In this document: positions 25,514-33,313 of the stretch, piece after piece | Position numbering within the stretch: position 1 is the stretch's first letter | How the letters are laid out: every line of letters begins with the position of its first letter | Assembly: GCA_017399445.1 (NCBI GenBank) | Contig: JAFQCM010000121.1 | Span: forward strand, 1-33,313 | Direction of reading: 5' to 3' | DNA length: 33,313 bases | DNA from: Lachnospiraceae bacterium | Lineage (GTDB): Bacteria; Bacillota; Clostridia; Lachnospirales; Lachnospiraceae | Notes under the pieces: model-generated | Databases searched by the model: none | What the model was told of the DNA's origin: nothing | Seen by the model: only the letters and a program-made list of their open reading frames with translations | Program-made: the position numbers and the translations under genes

Positions 25514-26758
25514 ATGGTTGCTGAACTGATTTCAGTGGGAACAGAATTATTAATGGGAAATATTGTAAATACCAATGCAGCATATCTTTCGAAAGAGCTG
25601 ACTGCTATTGGGGTTTCTGTTTATTACCAGAGTACAGTAGGTGATAACAAAGAAAGGCTGAAAGCAGCCATTGAAACTGCTCTACAAAGAGCAGATGTGA
25701 TTATTTTAAGCGGCGGTTTAGGACCTACAGCGGACGATCTTACCAAAGAAACTGCAGCAGAGGCTTTGGGCAAAAAAATGCATTTAGATGAGAGAAGCAT
25801 GAACCGCATCAGAGAGTATTTTCAGCGGATTCACAGAAAAAATATTACAGAGAACAACTGGAAACAGGCAATGATTCCGGAAGGGGCCACTATTTTAGAT
25901 AATCATAATGGAACAGCTCCGGGAATTTTAATGGAAGAAAAGGGAAAAACAGTGATTTTACTGCCGGGACCTCCAAATGAATTAAAGCCAATGTTTGAAG
26001 AATCTGTAATACCATATTTGCAGAAAAGTAATCCTAAAGTATTATATTCAAAAATGGTAAAGGTATGTGGAATTGGTGAAAGTCATGCAGAAACTATGAT
26101 AAAGGATCTGATGGACGCCCAGACAAATCCCACCATTGCACCTTATGCAAAAACTGGAGAAGTTCATTTTCGTGTGACTGCCATGGCAGACAATGAGAAA
26201 GCTGGAAAAGAGCTGGTAAAACCGGTAGTAAAAGAATTAAAAAGACGTTTTGGTGATGCAGTGTATACAACAAAAGAAGAAGTCACTTTGGAAGAAAAAG
26301 TGGTAAAAATCCTAAAGAAGCATGGACTTACCATGGTAACCGCAGAATCCTGTACTGGAGGTATGTTGGCATCAAAACTCATTAATGTATCCGGTGTATC
26401 TGAAGTTTTCAAAGCAGGACTGGTAACTTATGCCAATGAAGCAAAGAAACAAATCCTTGGAGTAAGAGGGAAAACTTTGAAAAAATATGGTGCAGTCAGT
26501 CAGGAAACAGCAGAAGAAATGATGCTGGGTGCGGTAGAGCGGTATGATGCTGATGTGGCAGTATCCGTGACAGGAATTGCAGGGCCGGATGGTGGAACAC
26601 CAGAAAAACCGGTTGGTCTGGTATATATTGGATGTTATGTGTGTGGAGAAATGGCAGTATATGAATGTCATTTTACAGGTACAAGAGAAAAAATTAGAGA
26701 AACTACAGTAATTGCAGCATTAAATCTGGTAAGAAAGATGCTGTTAAATTTAGATTAG
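25514..26758 (+). CDS. cinA: CinA family protein (nicotinamide-nucleotide amidase)
   Basis: The 414-residue protein has both CinA domains. The N-terminal MoCF-biosynthesis-like domain shows GTELLMGNIVNTNAAYLS and SGGLGPTADDLTKE. The C-terminal amidase domain (about 255-414) shows TAESCTGGMLASKLINVSG and SVTGIAGPDGGTPEKPVGLV. CinA is tied to pyridine-nucleotide salvage (NMN deamidation) and, in competent bacteria, to transformation. AGGGAG precedes the start, and the gene lies 29 bases after pgsA. Confidence 0.94.
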   Translation: MVAELISVGTELLMGNIVNTNAAYLSKELTAIGVSVYYQSTVGDNKERLKAAIETALQRADVIILSGGLGPTADDLTKETAAEALGKKMHLDERSMNRIREYFQRIHRKNITENNWKQAMIPEGATILDNHNGTAPGILMEEKGKTVILLPGPPNELKPMFEESVIPYLQKSNPKVLYSKMVKVCGIGESHAETMIKDLMDAQTNPTIAPYAKTGEVHFRVTAMADNEKAGKELVKPVVKELKRRFGDAVYTTKEEVTLEEKVVKILKKHGLTMVTAESCTGGMLASKLINVSGVSEVFKAGLVTYANEAKKQILGVRGKTLKKYGAVSQETAEEMMLGAVERYDADVAVSVTGIAGPDGGTPEKPVGLVYIGCYVCGEMAVYECHFTGTREKIRETTVIAALNLVRKMLLNLD

Positions 26759-26772
26759 AGAGGGAAGGTAGT

Positions 26773-28398
26773 ATGGCAGAGAAAATTACAGGTGCACAGG
26801 CAATGGTAAAATGCCTGGAAGAAGAAGGAGTATCAGTAGTATTTGGATACCCAGGAGTGGCAATATGTCCATTTTTTAATAGTATATATGATTCCAAAAT
26901 TGAACGAGTACTGGTTCGTACGGAACAGAATGCGGGACATGCTGCAAGCGGATACGCAAGAGTAACAGGAGAAGTTGGTGTTTGTGTGGCAACTTCAGGT
27001 CCTGGAGCAACCAACTTAATTACCGGAATTGCTACTGCTTATGCAGACAGTATTCCATTGGTTGCCATTACAGGACAGGTTTCTTCTGAATTAATCGGTA
27101 GAGATGTGTTCCAGGAAGCAGACATTACAGGGGCAGTAGAATCTTTTGTAAAATACAGCTATTTAGTAAAAGATGTAAAGGACATTCCTAGAGTCTTTAA
27201 AGAAGCTTTTTACATTGCTTCTACCGGACGTAAAGGACCGGTATTAATTGATATGCCAATTGACATTCAGAATCAGATGTTAGAGTTTGAGTATCCAAAG
27301 GAAGTGTCTTTACGTACTTATAAGCCGACTGTAAAAGGTCATGCAGTTCAAATTAAGAAAGTAATCGAAGCTTTAAAAACTGCAAAACAGCCAGTCATCT
27401 GTGTAGGTGGTGGTGTTTTGTTAAGTGGAGCAGAAAAAGAAGTACAGGAATTTTCAGCGAAACATTCCATACCAGTGGTAAATACCATGATGGGAATGGG
27501 TGTAATGCCTTCTGACCATCCAATGTATTTTGGTATGGTGGGAAATAATGGAAAAGCTTATGCAAATCTTGCCATGAATAACAGCGATTTACTTATTATG
27601 ATGGGGGCAAGAGTGGCAGACAGAGCCATTTCCCAGCCGGATTTGGTAACGGAAAATACGGTAGTAGTTCATATTGATGTGGACCCGGCGGAAATTGGGA
27701 AAAATATGGGACCATCGATCCCGCTTGTTGGGGATATTAAACATATTTTACAGGATTTCCAGAAATATGAATTTGAAGGAGATTACAGCCAGTGGATTGC
27801 ACAGCTGCAGACATGGAAAGAAGAAAAGGCAGTAAAACGTAATCCAAAAGAAGGCTATGTAGACCCGGCAGAATTTGTAAGACTTCTTTCAGAAAATATG
27901 GAAGAAGACGGAATCTATGTGGCAGACGTAGGACAGAACCAGATATGGTCATGTAATTATTATGTCATGCGAAAAGGAAAGTTTTTGACTTCCGGTGGTA
28001 TGGGAACTATGGGATATTCCATTCCGGCAGCCATGGGAGCAAAACGTGGAGATAAAACAAAACAGGTAGTGGCAGTTTGTGGTGACGGTTCTTTCCAGAT
28101 GTCATTTATGGAACTGGCAACCATCAGACAGCATAATATACCAATTAAAATTATTGTATTGAAGAATAATTATTTGGGAATGGTGCGTGAATACCAGCAT
28201 TATACATATAGTGACCGTTATTCCATGGTATCTTTAGATGGAAGTCCAAATTTAGAAATGATTGCAGCAGCTTATGAAATGCCATTTGTACGAATTTTTG
28301 ATATGGAAAACATTGAAGCAAAAATCAAAGATTTCCTGGCACTGGAAGGTTCCGGACTGATGGAATGTATCATAGATTCTTATGATTTAGTAAAGTAA
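26773..28398 (+). CDS. ilvB: acetolactate synthase large subunit
   Basis: This thiamine-diphosphate enzyme condenses pyruvate with pyruvate or 2-oxobutyrate in valine, leucine and isoleucine synthesis. The 541-residue protein has the catalytic glutamate E51 in RTEQNAGHAASGYAR and the ThDP-magnesium motif GDGSFQMSF ... NIPIKIIVLKNN. It is about 20 residues shorter than many biosynthetic forms but has a normal domain order. It follows cinA by 14 bases with AGAGGGAAGG as ribosome binding site, so there is no room for a T-box or leader-peptide attenuator. It is coupled to ilvN, 12 bases downstream. Confidence 0.94.
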   Translation: MAEKITGAQAMVKCLEEEGVSVVFGYPGVAICPFFNSIYDSKIERVLVRTEQNAGHAASGYARVTGEVGVCVATSGPGATNLITGIATAYADSIPLVAITGQVSSELIGRDVFQEADITGAVESFVKYSYLVKDVKDIPRVFKEAFYIASTGRKGPVLIDMPIDIQNQMLEFEYPKEVSLRTYKPTVKGHAVQIKKVIEALKTAKQPVICVGGGVLLSGAEKEVQEFSAKHSIPVVNTMMGMGVMPSDHPMYFGMVGNNGKAYANLAMNNSDLLIMMGARVADRAISQPDLVTENTVVVHIDVDPAEIGKNMGPSIPLVGDIKHILQDFQKYEFEGDYSQWIAQLQTWKEEKAVKRNPKEGYVDPAEFVRLLSENMEEDGIYVADVGQNQIWSCNYYVMRKGKFLTSGGMGTMGYSIPAAMGAKRGDKTKQVVAVCGDGSFQMSFMELATIRQHNIPIKIIVLKNNYLGMVREYQHYTYSDRYSMVSLDGSPNLEMIAAAYEMPFVRIFDMENIEAKIKDFLALEGSGLMECIIDSYDLVK

Positions 28399-28410
28399 GG
28401 GGGCGGTAGC

Positions 28411-28905
28411 ATGAAAAGAATATTTTCCGTTTTAGTAGAAAACAGATCCGGTGTACTTTGTAAAGTAGCAGGTCTCTTTTCCAGAAGAAGTTATAATATT
28501 GATAGTCTGGCAGTGGGAGAAACCGAAGATAAAAGTGTGTCTGTTATGACCATTGTTTCTTCCGGTGATGAAAGAACCATGGAGCAAATTGAAAAACAGT
28601 TAAATAAAAAGCTGGATATTATCAAGGTGAAAACTTTTACAGAAGAAAACAGCATGTGCCGCGAACTTATGCTGATTAAAGTAAAATATCAGTCAGGGAA
28701 CCGCAGTGACATTATTGAAATCTGTAATGTGTTAAATGCCAGCGTACTGGATATGTCTTCTAGTTCACTGCTGATACAGATTTGTGATGCACCGGAAAAG
28801 ATTGAGTTGTTGATAAAGATGCTGACACCATTTGGAATTGTGGAACTGGCGAGAACAGGGACTTTGTCATTGCAGAAGTGTAGTGAGAATGAGAAGGCGA
28901 AATAA
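28411..28905 (+). CDS. ilvN: acetolactate synthase small (regulatory) subunit
   Basis: The 164-residue protein has an N-terminal ACT domain (VLVENRSGVLCKVAGLFSRR, YNIDSLAVGETED) that in this family senses valine. A C-terminal domain follows (CRELMLIKVKY ... FGIVELARTG). It pairs with the large subunit encoded just upstream. GGGGGCGG precedes the start. A hairpin about 100 bases after the stop probably ends the operon. Confidence 0.93.
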   Translation: MKRIFSVLVENRSGVLCKVAGLFSRRSYNIDSLAVGETEDKSVSVMTIVSSGDERTMEQIEKQLNKKLDIIKVKTFTEENSMCRELMLIKVKYQSGNRSDIIEICNVLNASVLDMSSSSLLIQICDAPEKIELLIKMLTPFGIVELARTGTLSLQKCSENEKAK

Positions 28906-29011
28906 TTGGAATGAATTTGGGCATAACAATTATAAAGATGAGCAATCATTCGGTGAGCCAAACCATTAAGTGGAAATGATATGAGAGTTTTCCGTTGCGA
29001 CGGATACTGAT

Positions 29012-29039
29012 AAGAGGCTGTGCATAAGCATGGCCTCTT
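29012..29039 (+). terminator. probable terminator after ilvN
   Basis: AAGAGGC and GCCTCTT pair, with TGC/GCA pairing further inside. The T-run is poor (TTGTGTTACT), so termination may be partial. A second small hairpin, TCCGTTGCGACGGA, lies just before it (28991-29004). The rest of 28906-29150 holds only very short frames, for example 28938-28979 and 29071-29094. Confidence 0.55.
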
Positions 29040-29150
29040 GTGTTACTCTAAAATACAAAGGAGCAGTATTATGTTTACACTGGAGGGAAAGTAGTACAAG
29101 ATTTCAGGGTTTTTATTCACTTGTGATTGAATTTGAGGAGGACTAAAGTT

Positions 29151-30638
29151 TTGAAACATTTACAACCGGAGGTAGGAGAGGTATACTCCTGCTATGTGAA
29201 ACAATTAAATAAATATGGTGCCTATCAGATACTGAGTGTAGAGAAGAAAAGTATTTGTTATGTTGTGCTTGATTATCTGGCGGAGACTCCGCCCACAGAA
29301 GAGATGCTTTCCACATTGACACCTTTACATAGGGAAATGTATCACTACCATCATGGAATTGCCATGACATACATTTCCAATGACCATGTGCCGAAGGACT
29401 ACATATATATTGGTACTTGTACGCCTGTGACGGACAAACCTTGTAATTCCTTCTCAGGAGACTGGGATGACGGACTTGAGTATGTAAGTCGGGCGAGATG
29501 GGAGGCTATTGATGAGGAAGCCCGTGCTGCATACAAGAAGTATATTAACAGCGGTGAGCAGGTTAAAATCGGCAATCATTGGTACAAGAAGAATTTTGGT
29601 GGTATAAGAAATGAATTGTATCAGGATCTTTTAATTGGAGGAGACATTCGTCAGCTTCCTTGCATTACTTATGCACGGGTAGACGGTTATTCGGCTGAAT
29701 TGGTGGAGTTTATGAAGGCAAGTCCAATGCTTAAGACTTTGCACTTAAATAATCCAGGGGCGGAAGTGATTGACTTGCGGGGAACCTACTTAGATGATTT
29801 GAAGTTAGATATGACAGGGGTTGCTAAGCTGTATCTTCCTAAAGAGATGGAGCAAGTTGATTTAACAGGTGAGATAAGAGATGATTTGCAAATTGATGAC
29901 AGCGCCTGCCTTCAACCCATTGCCCTTAGTATCTCTTTAAAGAAGGCGAGACTTCAGAATTTCGGATTAAAGAAAATTTCAGAATTGCGGGTATTTGATG
30001 TCAGGAAATTGGACATGGCTCTTGTTGCACAATATTTTTCCGACCTTGAGAAGCTTGGACTGTGGGGGGCTCCCGGAATTATTACAAATATCGCAGTCAT
30101 GGAAAAGTTGCAGTCTCTAAGGACATTTATTGGAGAGGATATATTCGGTTATGGAGAATCAGAAGTACAAGTTTTGGAGAAATTACCCAAACTGAATCGG
30201 TTATATTTGAAGAGTATACCAAAGGAAGCAGGAGCATATCTGAAAAAGCGGTGGAAAAACAAATTAGATACACTGGAAATTACCCGGTTGAGAGATGAGG
30301 GATGGCTTGCCGATAATCTGACAAATCCCTTAAGACACTGGGATGGTAGCGAGTTTATTCCAAAGGCTGCATATAAAAAAGTTTTTAGTACATACAAAAA
30401 CACAAAAAAGCTGATGAAAGAAGCCGACAGCAAGGAAATGATTATTGCAGTGGCAATAGAGTATATCAAATTCTTTAATCAGGTGAATGCTAAGTATGAT
30501 GAGTTCATCGAAACTGAGGAGCGAGAAGATATTTTTGCTGCTATGGAGCAGATATATATGGAATGCCTTCAACACAAAAATTTTATTTCCATTCAAGAAT
30601 TATTTGATGTAATGGATGACGAAAGAGATGATTGGTAA
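29151..30638 (+). CDS. Imm26-like / leucine-rich repeat protein
   Basis: The TTG start at 29151 is chosen because AGGAGG lies nine bases before it; it gives 495 residues. The first ~125 residues (VGEVYSCYVKQLNKYGAYQ, then PKDYIYIGTCTPV) resemble immunity protein family Imm26. Residues about 180-390 contain irregular leucine-rich repeats (LKTLHLNNPGAEVIDLRGT, LEKLGLWGAPGIITNIAVME, LPKLNRLYLKSIP). The C-terminal ~90 residues are helical and charged. Such fusions are found among polymorphic-toxin immunity genes. No toxin gene is in the window. It stands at the left edge of the accessory region. Confidence 0.55.
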   Translation: MKHLQPEVGEVYSCYVKQLNKYGAYQILSVEKKSICYVVLDYLAETPPTEEMLSTLTPLHREMYHYHHGIAMTYISNDHVPKDYIYIGTCTPVTDKPCNSFSGDWDDGLEYVSRARWEAIDEEARAAYKKYINSGEQVKIGNHWYKKNFGGIRNELYQDLLIGGDIRQLPCITYARVDGYSAELVEFMKASPMLKTLHLNNPGAEVIDLRGTYLDDLKLDMTGVAKLYLPKEMEQVDLTGEIRDDLQIDDSACLQPIALSISLKKARLQNFGLKKISELRVFDVRKLDMALVAQYFSDLEKLGLWGAPGIITNIAVMEKLQSLRTFIGEDIFGYGESEVQVLEKLPKLNRLYLKSIPKEAGAYLKKRWKNKLDTLEITRLRDEGWLADNLTNPLRHWDGSEFIPKAAYKKVFSTYKNTKKLMKEADSKEMIIAVAIEYIKFFNQVNAKYDEFIETEEREDIFAAMEQIYMECLQHKNFISIQELFDVMDDERDDW

Positions 30639-30702
30639 ATTTGTAATGAAGGGATGTATTTGAATTTTATTATATAGATGATAATTTACGGAGGACAGAG
30701 AA

Positions 30703-31275
30703 ATGGATATAGCAATGTTAAAAGAGGAGTTTTATCAATGTATCGTAGAAGCATTAAAGAAATTTAGTGTTGATGAAAATAATACTGATGTCTATGTAAT
30801 GGCATTTGATTGTGACTCGTCAGTGGGAATGATAAGTCTTCGTTATAGAAACAGACAGCAATTTAACAGTGAATTAAATACCTATGAAGATTACAATAAA
30901 AAATATGGTTGGAAGATATATGGACTTCAAGGAAGCGAGTATGACCCGGGAGAATTTGAATTTATCAATTATCAAAAAACAGCACTTGTAAAACACTTTC
31001 TAGATTCTTATTATTATCATGCTGTAGGGGAGTATTATGGTGAAGGAACGCCTATAAAAGAAATAAAAAATAATTATAAAACAATATTTTGGGATATGAT
31101 TGTAGACACTATTCAAAGATTAAAAGAAGAAATGAAAAGTCTGGGTATTCATACAACAGAAAAGTTTATTATGTTTCATTGTGACCATGACCAATCATAT
31201 GAAGAAGTGGAGAAAATGATGCGTATGACTGTGGAGTCAGATATTTTGCAGAGTCTTAGAGAGGAGTCAAAATGA
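30703..31275 (+). CDS. DUF4303-like hypothetical protein
   Basis: The 190-residue acidic protein begins after GGAGGACAGAG. Its size and layout (a helical start, VYVMAFDCDSSVGMISLRYR, then GWKIYGLQGSEYDPGEFEF) resemble DUF4303, a family found in toxin-immunity arrays. The assignment rests on general pattern only. It overlaps the next gene by four bases (ATGA), so the two are translationally coupled. It has no signal peptide or membrane segment. Confidence 0.5.
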   Translation: MDIAMLKEEFYQCIVEALKKFSVDENNTDVYVMAFDCDSSVGMISLRYRNRQQFNSELNTYEDYNKKYGWKIYGLQGSEYDPGEFEFINYQKTALVKHFLDSYYYHAVGEYYGEGTPIKEIKNNYKTIFWDMIVDTIQRLKEEMKSLGIHTTEKFIMFHCDHDQSYEEVEKMMRMTVESDILQSLREESK

Positions 31276-31526
31276 GGGATAAATTACTGGAATTGAAAAG
31301 TAATGCCAGTATTCTGGAAAACCTGGTGGACATAAATGATATTTCTCAAATTGTATATCGTAAGGATGATTATGGAGTTGCATGTTTCAAGCATATAGAT
31401 ATTGAATGTGTCTGTGGAGAATATCTTGAAATACTGGAAGGAGACAGAAATTATATAAAAATACTAGATTTGTTTCAAATAACTGACTTAGAGAAGGAAG
31501 AGGTAATACTTTTTGAGAGACATTAA
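31272..31526 (+). CDS. small hypothetical protein (84 residues)
   Basis: The acidic 84-residue product (KLLELKSNASILENLVDIND, ending in EEVILFERH) starts at an ATG overlapping the stop of the previous gene, with GAGAGGAG upstream. No family is recognised. By position and size it is probably another small immunity-type or antitoxin-like protein. It overlaps the following TTG frame by 14 bases. Confidence 0.5.
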   Translation: MRDKLLELKSNASILENLVDINDISQIVYRKDDYGVACFKHIDIECVCGEYLEILEGDRNYIKILDLFQITDLEKEEVILFERH

Positions 31527-31647
31527 CTTATTATTAAATGAAATAAAACAAATTCACTGGTTTCACAGTGCAGGAAAAGAGAATAATAAATATGTTGTGC
31601 TACATTCTCTTTTTGAAGCATTTGATGATTGGAACCAACAAATGTAA
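31513..31647 (+). pseudogene. truncated 44-residue gene remnant
   Basis: A TTG frame with GAAGGAAGAGG upstream encodes 44 residues with clear protein character (LLLNEIKQIHWFHSAGK, then HSLFEAFDDWNQQM). It stops at TAA 31645. The sequence looks like the beginning of a larger protein that has lost its end. It may still be translated, being coupled to the preceding gene. Confidence 0.4.
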
Positions 31648-31662
31648 CGTGAAAGGAATATC

Positions 31663-31749
31663 ATGAATAATAAAGAGTTTCAAACTAAGTAATTTTGAAG
31701 TAATGCAACCACAATCTCATCAGCTTTAGATGATGGATTAAGGATGTAA
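31663..31749 (+). pseudogene. broken small gene with internal stops
   Basis: After GTGAAAGGA an ATG frame reads MNNKEFQTK, then TAA, F, TGA, and SNATTISSALDDGLRM to a TAA. The frame stays coherent after the stops, as in a decayed gene. Changing only the two stop codons would restore a 28-residue run. It is short, so the call is tentative. Confidence 0.3.
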
Positions 31750-31761
31750 AAGTGCAAGTGC

Positions 31762-31992
31762 ATGGGAGCTAAGACAACTCTGAAATTTCAGGAAGGCAAA
31801 TTTTCAAAATATATGGATTTTGATTTAAGCCAAAGAAATATCCGTATTTTTGATTTGTGTTATTTTATGTTAGGCTTACTGTTGAGGTTTTTTAGAGAAA
31901 TAATGAGTAAACGCTTCAAATTGTATAATGTGGATATAAAATATATACAAAATTTACATAATGTGGATGATAATGGAATCGAAATAAAATGA
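31762..31992 (+). pseudogene. C-terminal fragment resembling an APH-type phosphotransferase
   Basis: This frame encodes 76 residues. Its first part (FSKYMDFDLSQRNIRIFDLC, then YFMLGLL) matches the metal-binding and following segment of aminoglycoside-phosphotransferase-like kinases (I-D-F-D ... R-x-x-D-L-x-Y). The N-terminal ATP-binding lobe and the HGD catalytic loop are missing. After about residue 45 the sequence no longer resembles the family, which suggests a frameshift or join. The ATG has no good ribosome binding site. Confidence 0.4.
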
Positions 31993-31995
31993 AAG

Positions 31996-32017
31996 GAGCC
32001 CCGTTTAATCGGGGCTC
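31996..32017. terminator. GC-rich hairpin, possible terminator
   Basis: GAGCCCCG pairs perfectly with CGGGGCTC around TTTAAT. On the plus strand it is followed by AAGTTATG, without a T-run. On the minus strand it is followed by CTTTCATTTT, which fits a terminator better. Confidence 0.55.
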
Positions 32018-32147
32018 AAGTTATGAGGGGGGAGATAGTGAGTGTTTAATCAACTATCTAACGATAGTATAACCCCCAAATATGGACAAAGTATGAACAA
32101 ATTATAAATAATAACCAAAAAATATAAAAAAAATAGATTTTATACGT

Positions 32148-32216
32148 CAAAATGACGAAAATAGTAAACCTATATAGCATATTGCATTAGTGGGAAAAGA
32201 GAATTTCGTCATTTTG
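32148..32216. repeat. perfect 13-bp inverted repeat upstream of the recombinase
   Basis: CAAAATGACGAAA (32148-32160) and TTTCGTCATTTTG (32204-32216) are exact complements separated by 43 bases. The left arm overlaps a second dyad, CGTCA-AAA-TGACG (32145-32157). The layout of spaced dyads before a serine recombinase gene is like a recombination or operator site. Confidence 0.75.
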
Positions 32217-32272
32217 TTTAAGTGAATATGGGAAATGGTGATGTGCCTTTTGGTATGACTGGTAGAAATATT

Positions 32273-32281
32273 TGTTATACT
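32273..32281 (+). promoter_or_regulatory. possible extended -10 promoter of the recombinase
   Basis: TGTTATACT is an extended -10 box, with no good -35 at 17 bases. It lies 122 bases before the ATG at 32403 and downstream of the 13-bp inverted repeat. Confidence 0.35.
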
Positions 32282-32402
32282 AAAGGGCATATTTTATTGT
32301 GGGAAAAGATTTATTTGAGAAAATGAATTGTGTGGAATGATTAAAAAAGCCAAGATGAAGAAAAATAACTCAGAGAAAATGAAAATTACAGGAGGAAGGA
32401 AT

Positions 32403-33140
32403 ATGGCAGAAAAAACTATGACAGGAAAAATGAAGGCAGAAAAAAATAAAGTAGGAAAAGGAATGGAAGAAAATGTGAGTGAGGAAAAAATATCAAAGAA
32501 AGCTATAAGGAAGAAAGGGATGACGGAAAAAGTTGGAGCAGACAGAAAAGTATATGGATATATGCGGGTATCTTCTAAGGAACAGAATGAAGACAGACAA
32601 AGAGTGGCTTTGCTGGAAGAAGGAGTACCTGAGAAAAATATTTATATGGATAAGCAGTCGGGAAAAGATTTTGAACGAAAGCAATATCAAAAATTAATAA
32701 GAAAGCTGGACGGAGACTCAGTACTGTTTATCAAATCCATTGACCGTTTGGGAAGAAATTATGCAGAACTAAATGAGCAGTGGAGAAGGATTACCAAAGA
32801 GAAAAAAGCGGACATTGTAGTGATTGATATGCCGTTGCTGGATACCAGAAGGGATAAAAATCTTTTGGGAACATTTATTAGCGATATTGTGCTGGCATTA
32901 TTAAGTTATGTGGCTGAGAATGAGCGAACTAATATTAAGCAGCGCCAGGCAGAAGGAATTGTAGCAGCGAAAATGCGGGGAGTAAAGTTTGGAAGACCGG
33001 AAAGTGCTTTACCGGATAATTTTGAAGAAATCAGTGAGCGGTGGCTTCGAAAAGAACTTCCCTTAGGAGAAGCAGCCAAAATATGTGGAATGCCCAACAC
33101 AACCTTTTTCCGACATGCTAAAAAGCTGGAGGAAAAGTAG
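32403..33140 (+). CDS. serine recombinase (resolvase/invertase family)
   Basis: Small serine recombinases cut and rejoin DNA through a serine-DNA link to resolve or invert segments. The catalytic core starts at about residue 49: YGYMRVSSKEQNEDRQ with nucleophile S57, then VLFIKSIDRLGRNY, and the E-helix region ENERTNIKQRQAEGI with GVKFGRP. A C-terminal helix-turn-helix follows (LPLGEAAKICGMPNTTFFRH). ATG 32403 follows AGGAGG and gives 245 residues. The first 48 are very rich in Lys, Glu and Met and are not part of the family. An in-frame ATG at 32520, with AAGGAAG six bases upstream, would give a standard 206-residue protein. Confidence 0.85.
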   Translation: MAEKTMTGKMKAEKNKVGKGMEENVSEEKISKKAIRKKGMTEKVGADRKVYGYMRVSSKEQNEDRQRVALLEEGVPEKNIYMDKQSGKDFERKQYQKLIRKLDGDSVLFIKSIDRLGRNYAELNEQWRRITKEKKADIVVIDMPLLDTRRDKNLLGTFISDIVLALLSYVAENERTNIKQRQAEGIVAAKMRGVKFGRPESALPDNFEEISERWLRKELPLGEAAKICGMPNTTFFRHAKKLEEK

Positions 33141-33313
33141 ATTTGACATTTATTGGTAAAAATTTCTAAAAGTATACCTTTTGGAATTATTACAAAATCA
33201 TTAACATTTTACATAATAACACAAAATATTGTGTCAAACAATAAAGGAACCACAAATTTTTACGTGAATAATGGTAGAAATTTGTGGTTTAAAAAGGTAT
33301 AGGTTTTGGAATA
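33141..33313. other. dyad-rich region after the recombinase
   Basis: Several inverted repeats are nested here: TTTGACA/TGTCAAA (33142-33148, 33232-33238), TATACCTTTT/AAAAGGTATA (33173-33182, 33292-33301) and ACACAA-AATA-TTGTGT (33219-33234). The last bases also repeat TTTTGGAAT directly (about 33179 and 33304). No gene is seen before the window ends. Confidence 0.5.
33248..33289. terminator. inverted repeat, probable bidirectional terminator
   Basis: AACCACAAATTT and AAATTTGTGGTT match perfectly over 12 bp around an 18-base loop. T-rich sequence follows only weakly on either strand, so an alternative role in recombination is possible. Confidence 0.45.

Larger units (their letters stand above)
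32018..32402. other. AT-rich intergenic region upstream of the recombinase
   Basis: No gene is seen. It holds a GGGGG/CCCCC pair with GATAGT/ACTATC inside (about 32027-32077), the 13-bp inverted repeat described separately, and a possible promoter. Confidence 0.5.

Noticed and set aside
26700..26772. T-box or leader attenuator before ilvB
   Set aside because: Only 14 bases separate cinA and ilvB, and no T-box motif or leader peptide is seen.
28938..29094. Two very short frames (13 and 7 codons) after ilvN
   Set aside because: Too short to support. The second has an AAGGAG site but no family or conservation evidence.

Overview
The window looks like a chromosomal segment of a low-GC, spore-forming Clostridia, most likely a Lachnospiraceae species. 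Evidence: A+T-rich codon use, strong AGGAGG ribosome binding sites, spo0A, spoIVA and CotF-like coat genes, the yicC-remA-rpoZ-rimO-pgsA-cinA order, and DUF6273, AIM24 and DUF342 proteins. The genus cannot be fixed from the sequence alone.

Layout. 1-6088: the end of tpiA, then a secreted PPC/Fn3-like protein, an AgrC/AgrA-like sensor kinase and LytTR regulator, a 145-bp MITE-like element with 8-bp target duplications, and gpmI with its own promoter. tpiA and gpmI are often neighbours, so the middle looks like an insert. 6150-11117: a secreted DUF6273 protein with two CBM25-like modules, then a nucleotidyltransferase/HPr-kinase-like fusion, then a 64-residue His/Gly-rich peptide whose N-terminus resembles RiPP leaders. 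This is the best candidate for an undescribed system. 11172-16278: spoIVA, then convergent AIM24 and DUF342/FapA genes on the minus strand. The FapA protein carries eleven 26-residue repeats.

16547-20233: a CmpB-like membrane protein, spo0A (with 0A boxes and a sigma-A promoter), glgA, and two CotF-like genes. The first CotF-like gene has its ribosome binding site inside a perfect 15-bp inverted repeat. 20234-21976: rqcH. 21997-29039: one likely operon, yicC-remA-rpoZ-rimO-pgsA-cinA-ilvB-ilvN, joining RNA, translation, lipid and branched-chain amino acid functions. gmk is missing from its usual place between remA and rpoZ.

29040-33313: an accessory, partly decayed region. It holds an Imm26/LRR-like protein, a DUF4303-like protein, several truncated or broken small genes, a fragment of an APH-type phosphotransferase, and a serine recombinase flanked by perfect inverted repeats. 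This resembles a degraded polymorphic-toxin immunity island next to a recombinase.

Family assignments were made by reading translated sequence and recalled motifs. No database search was run.
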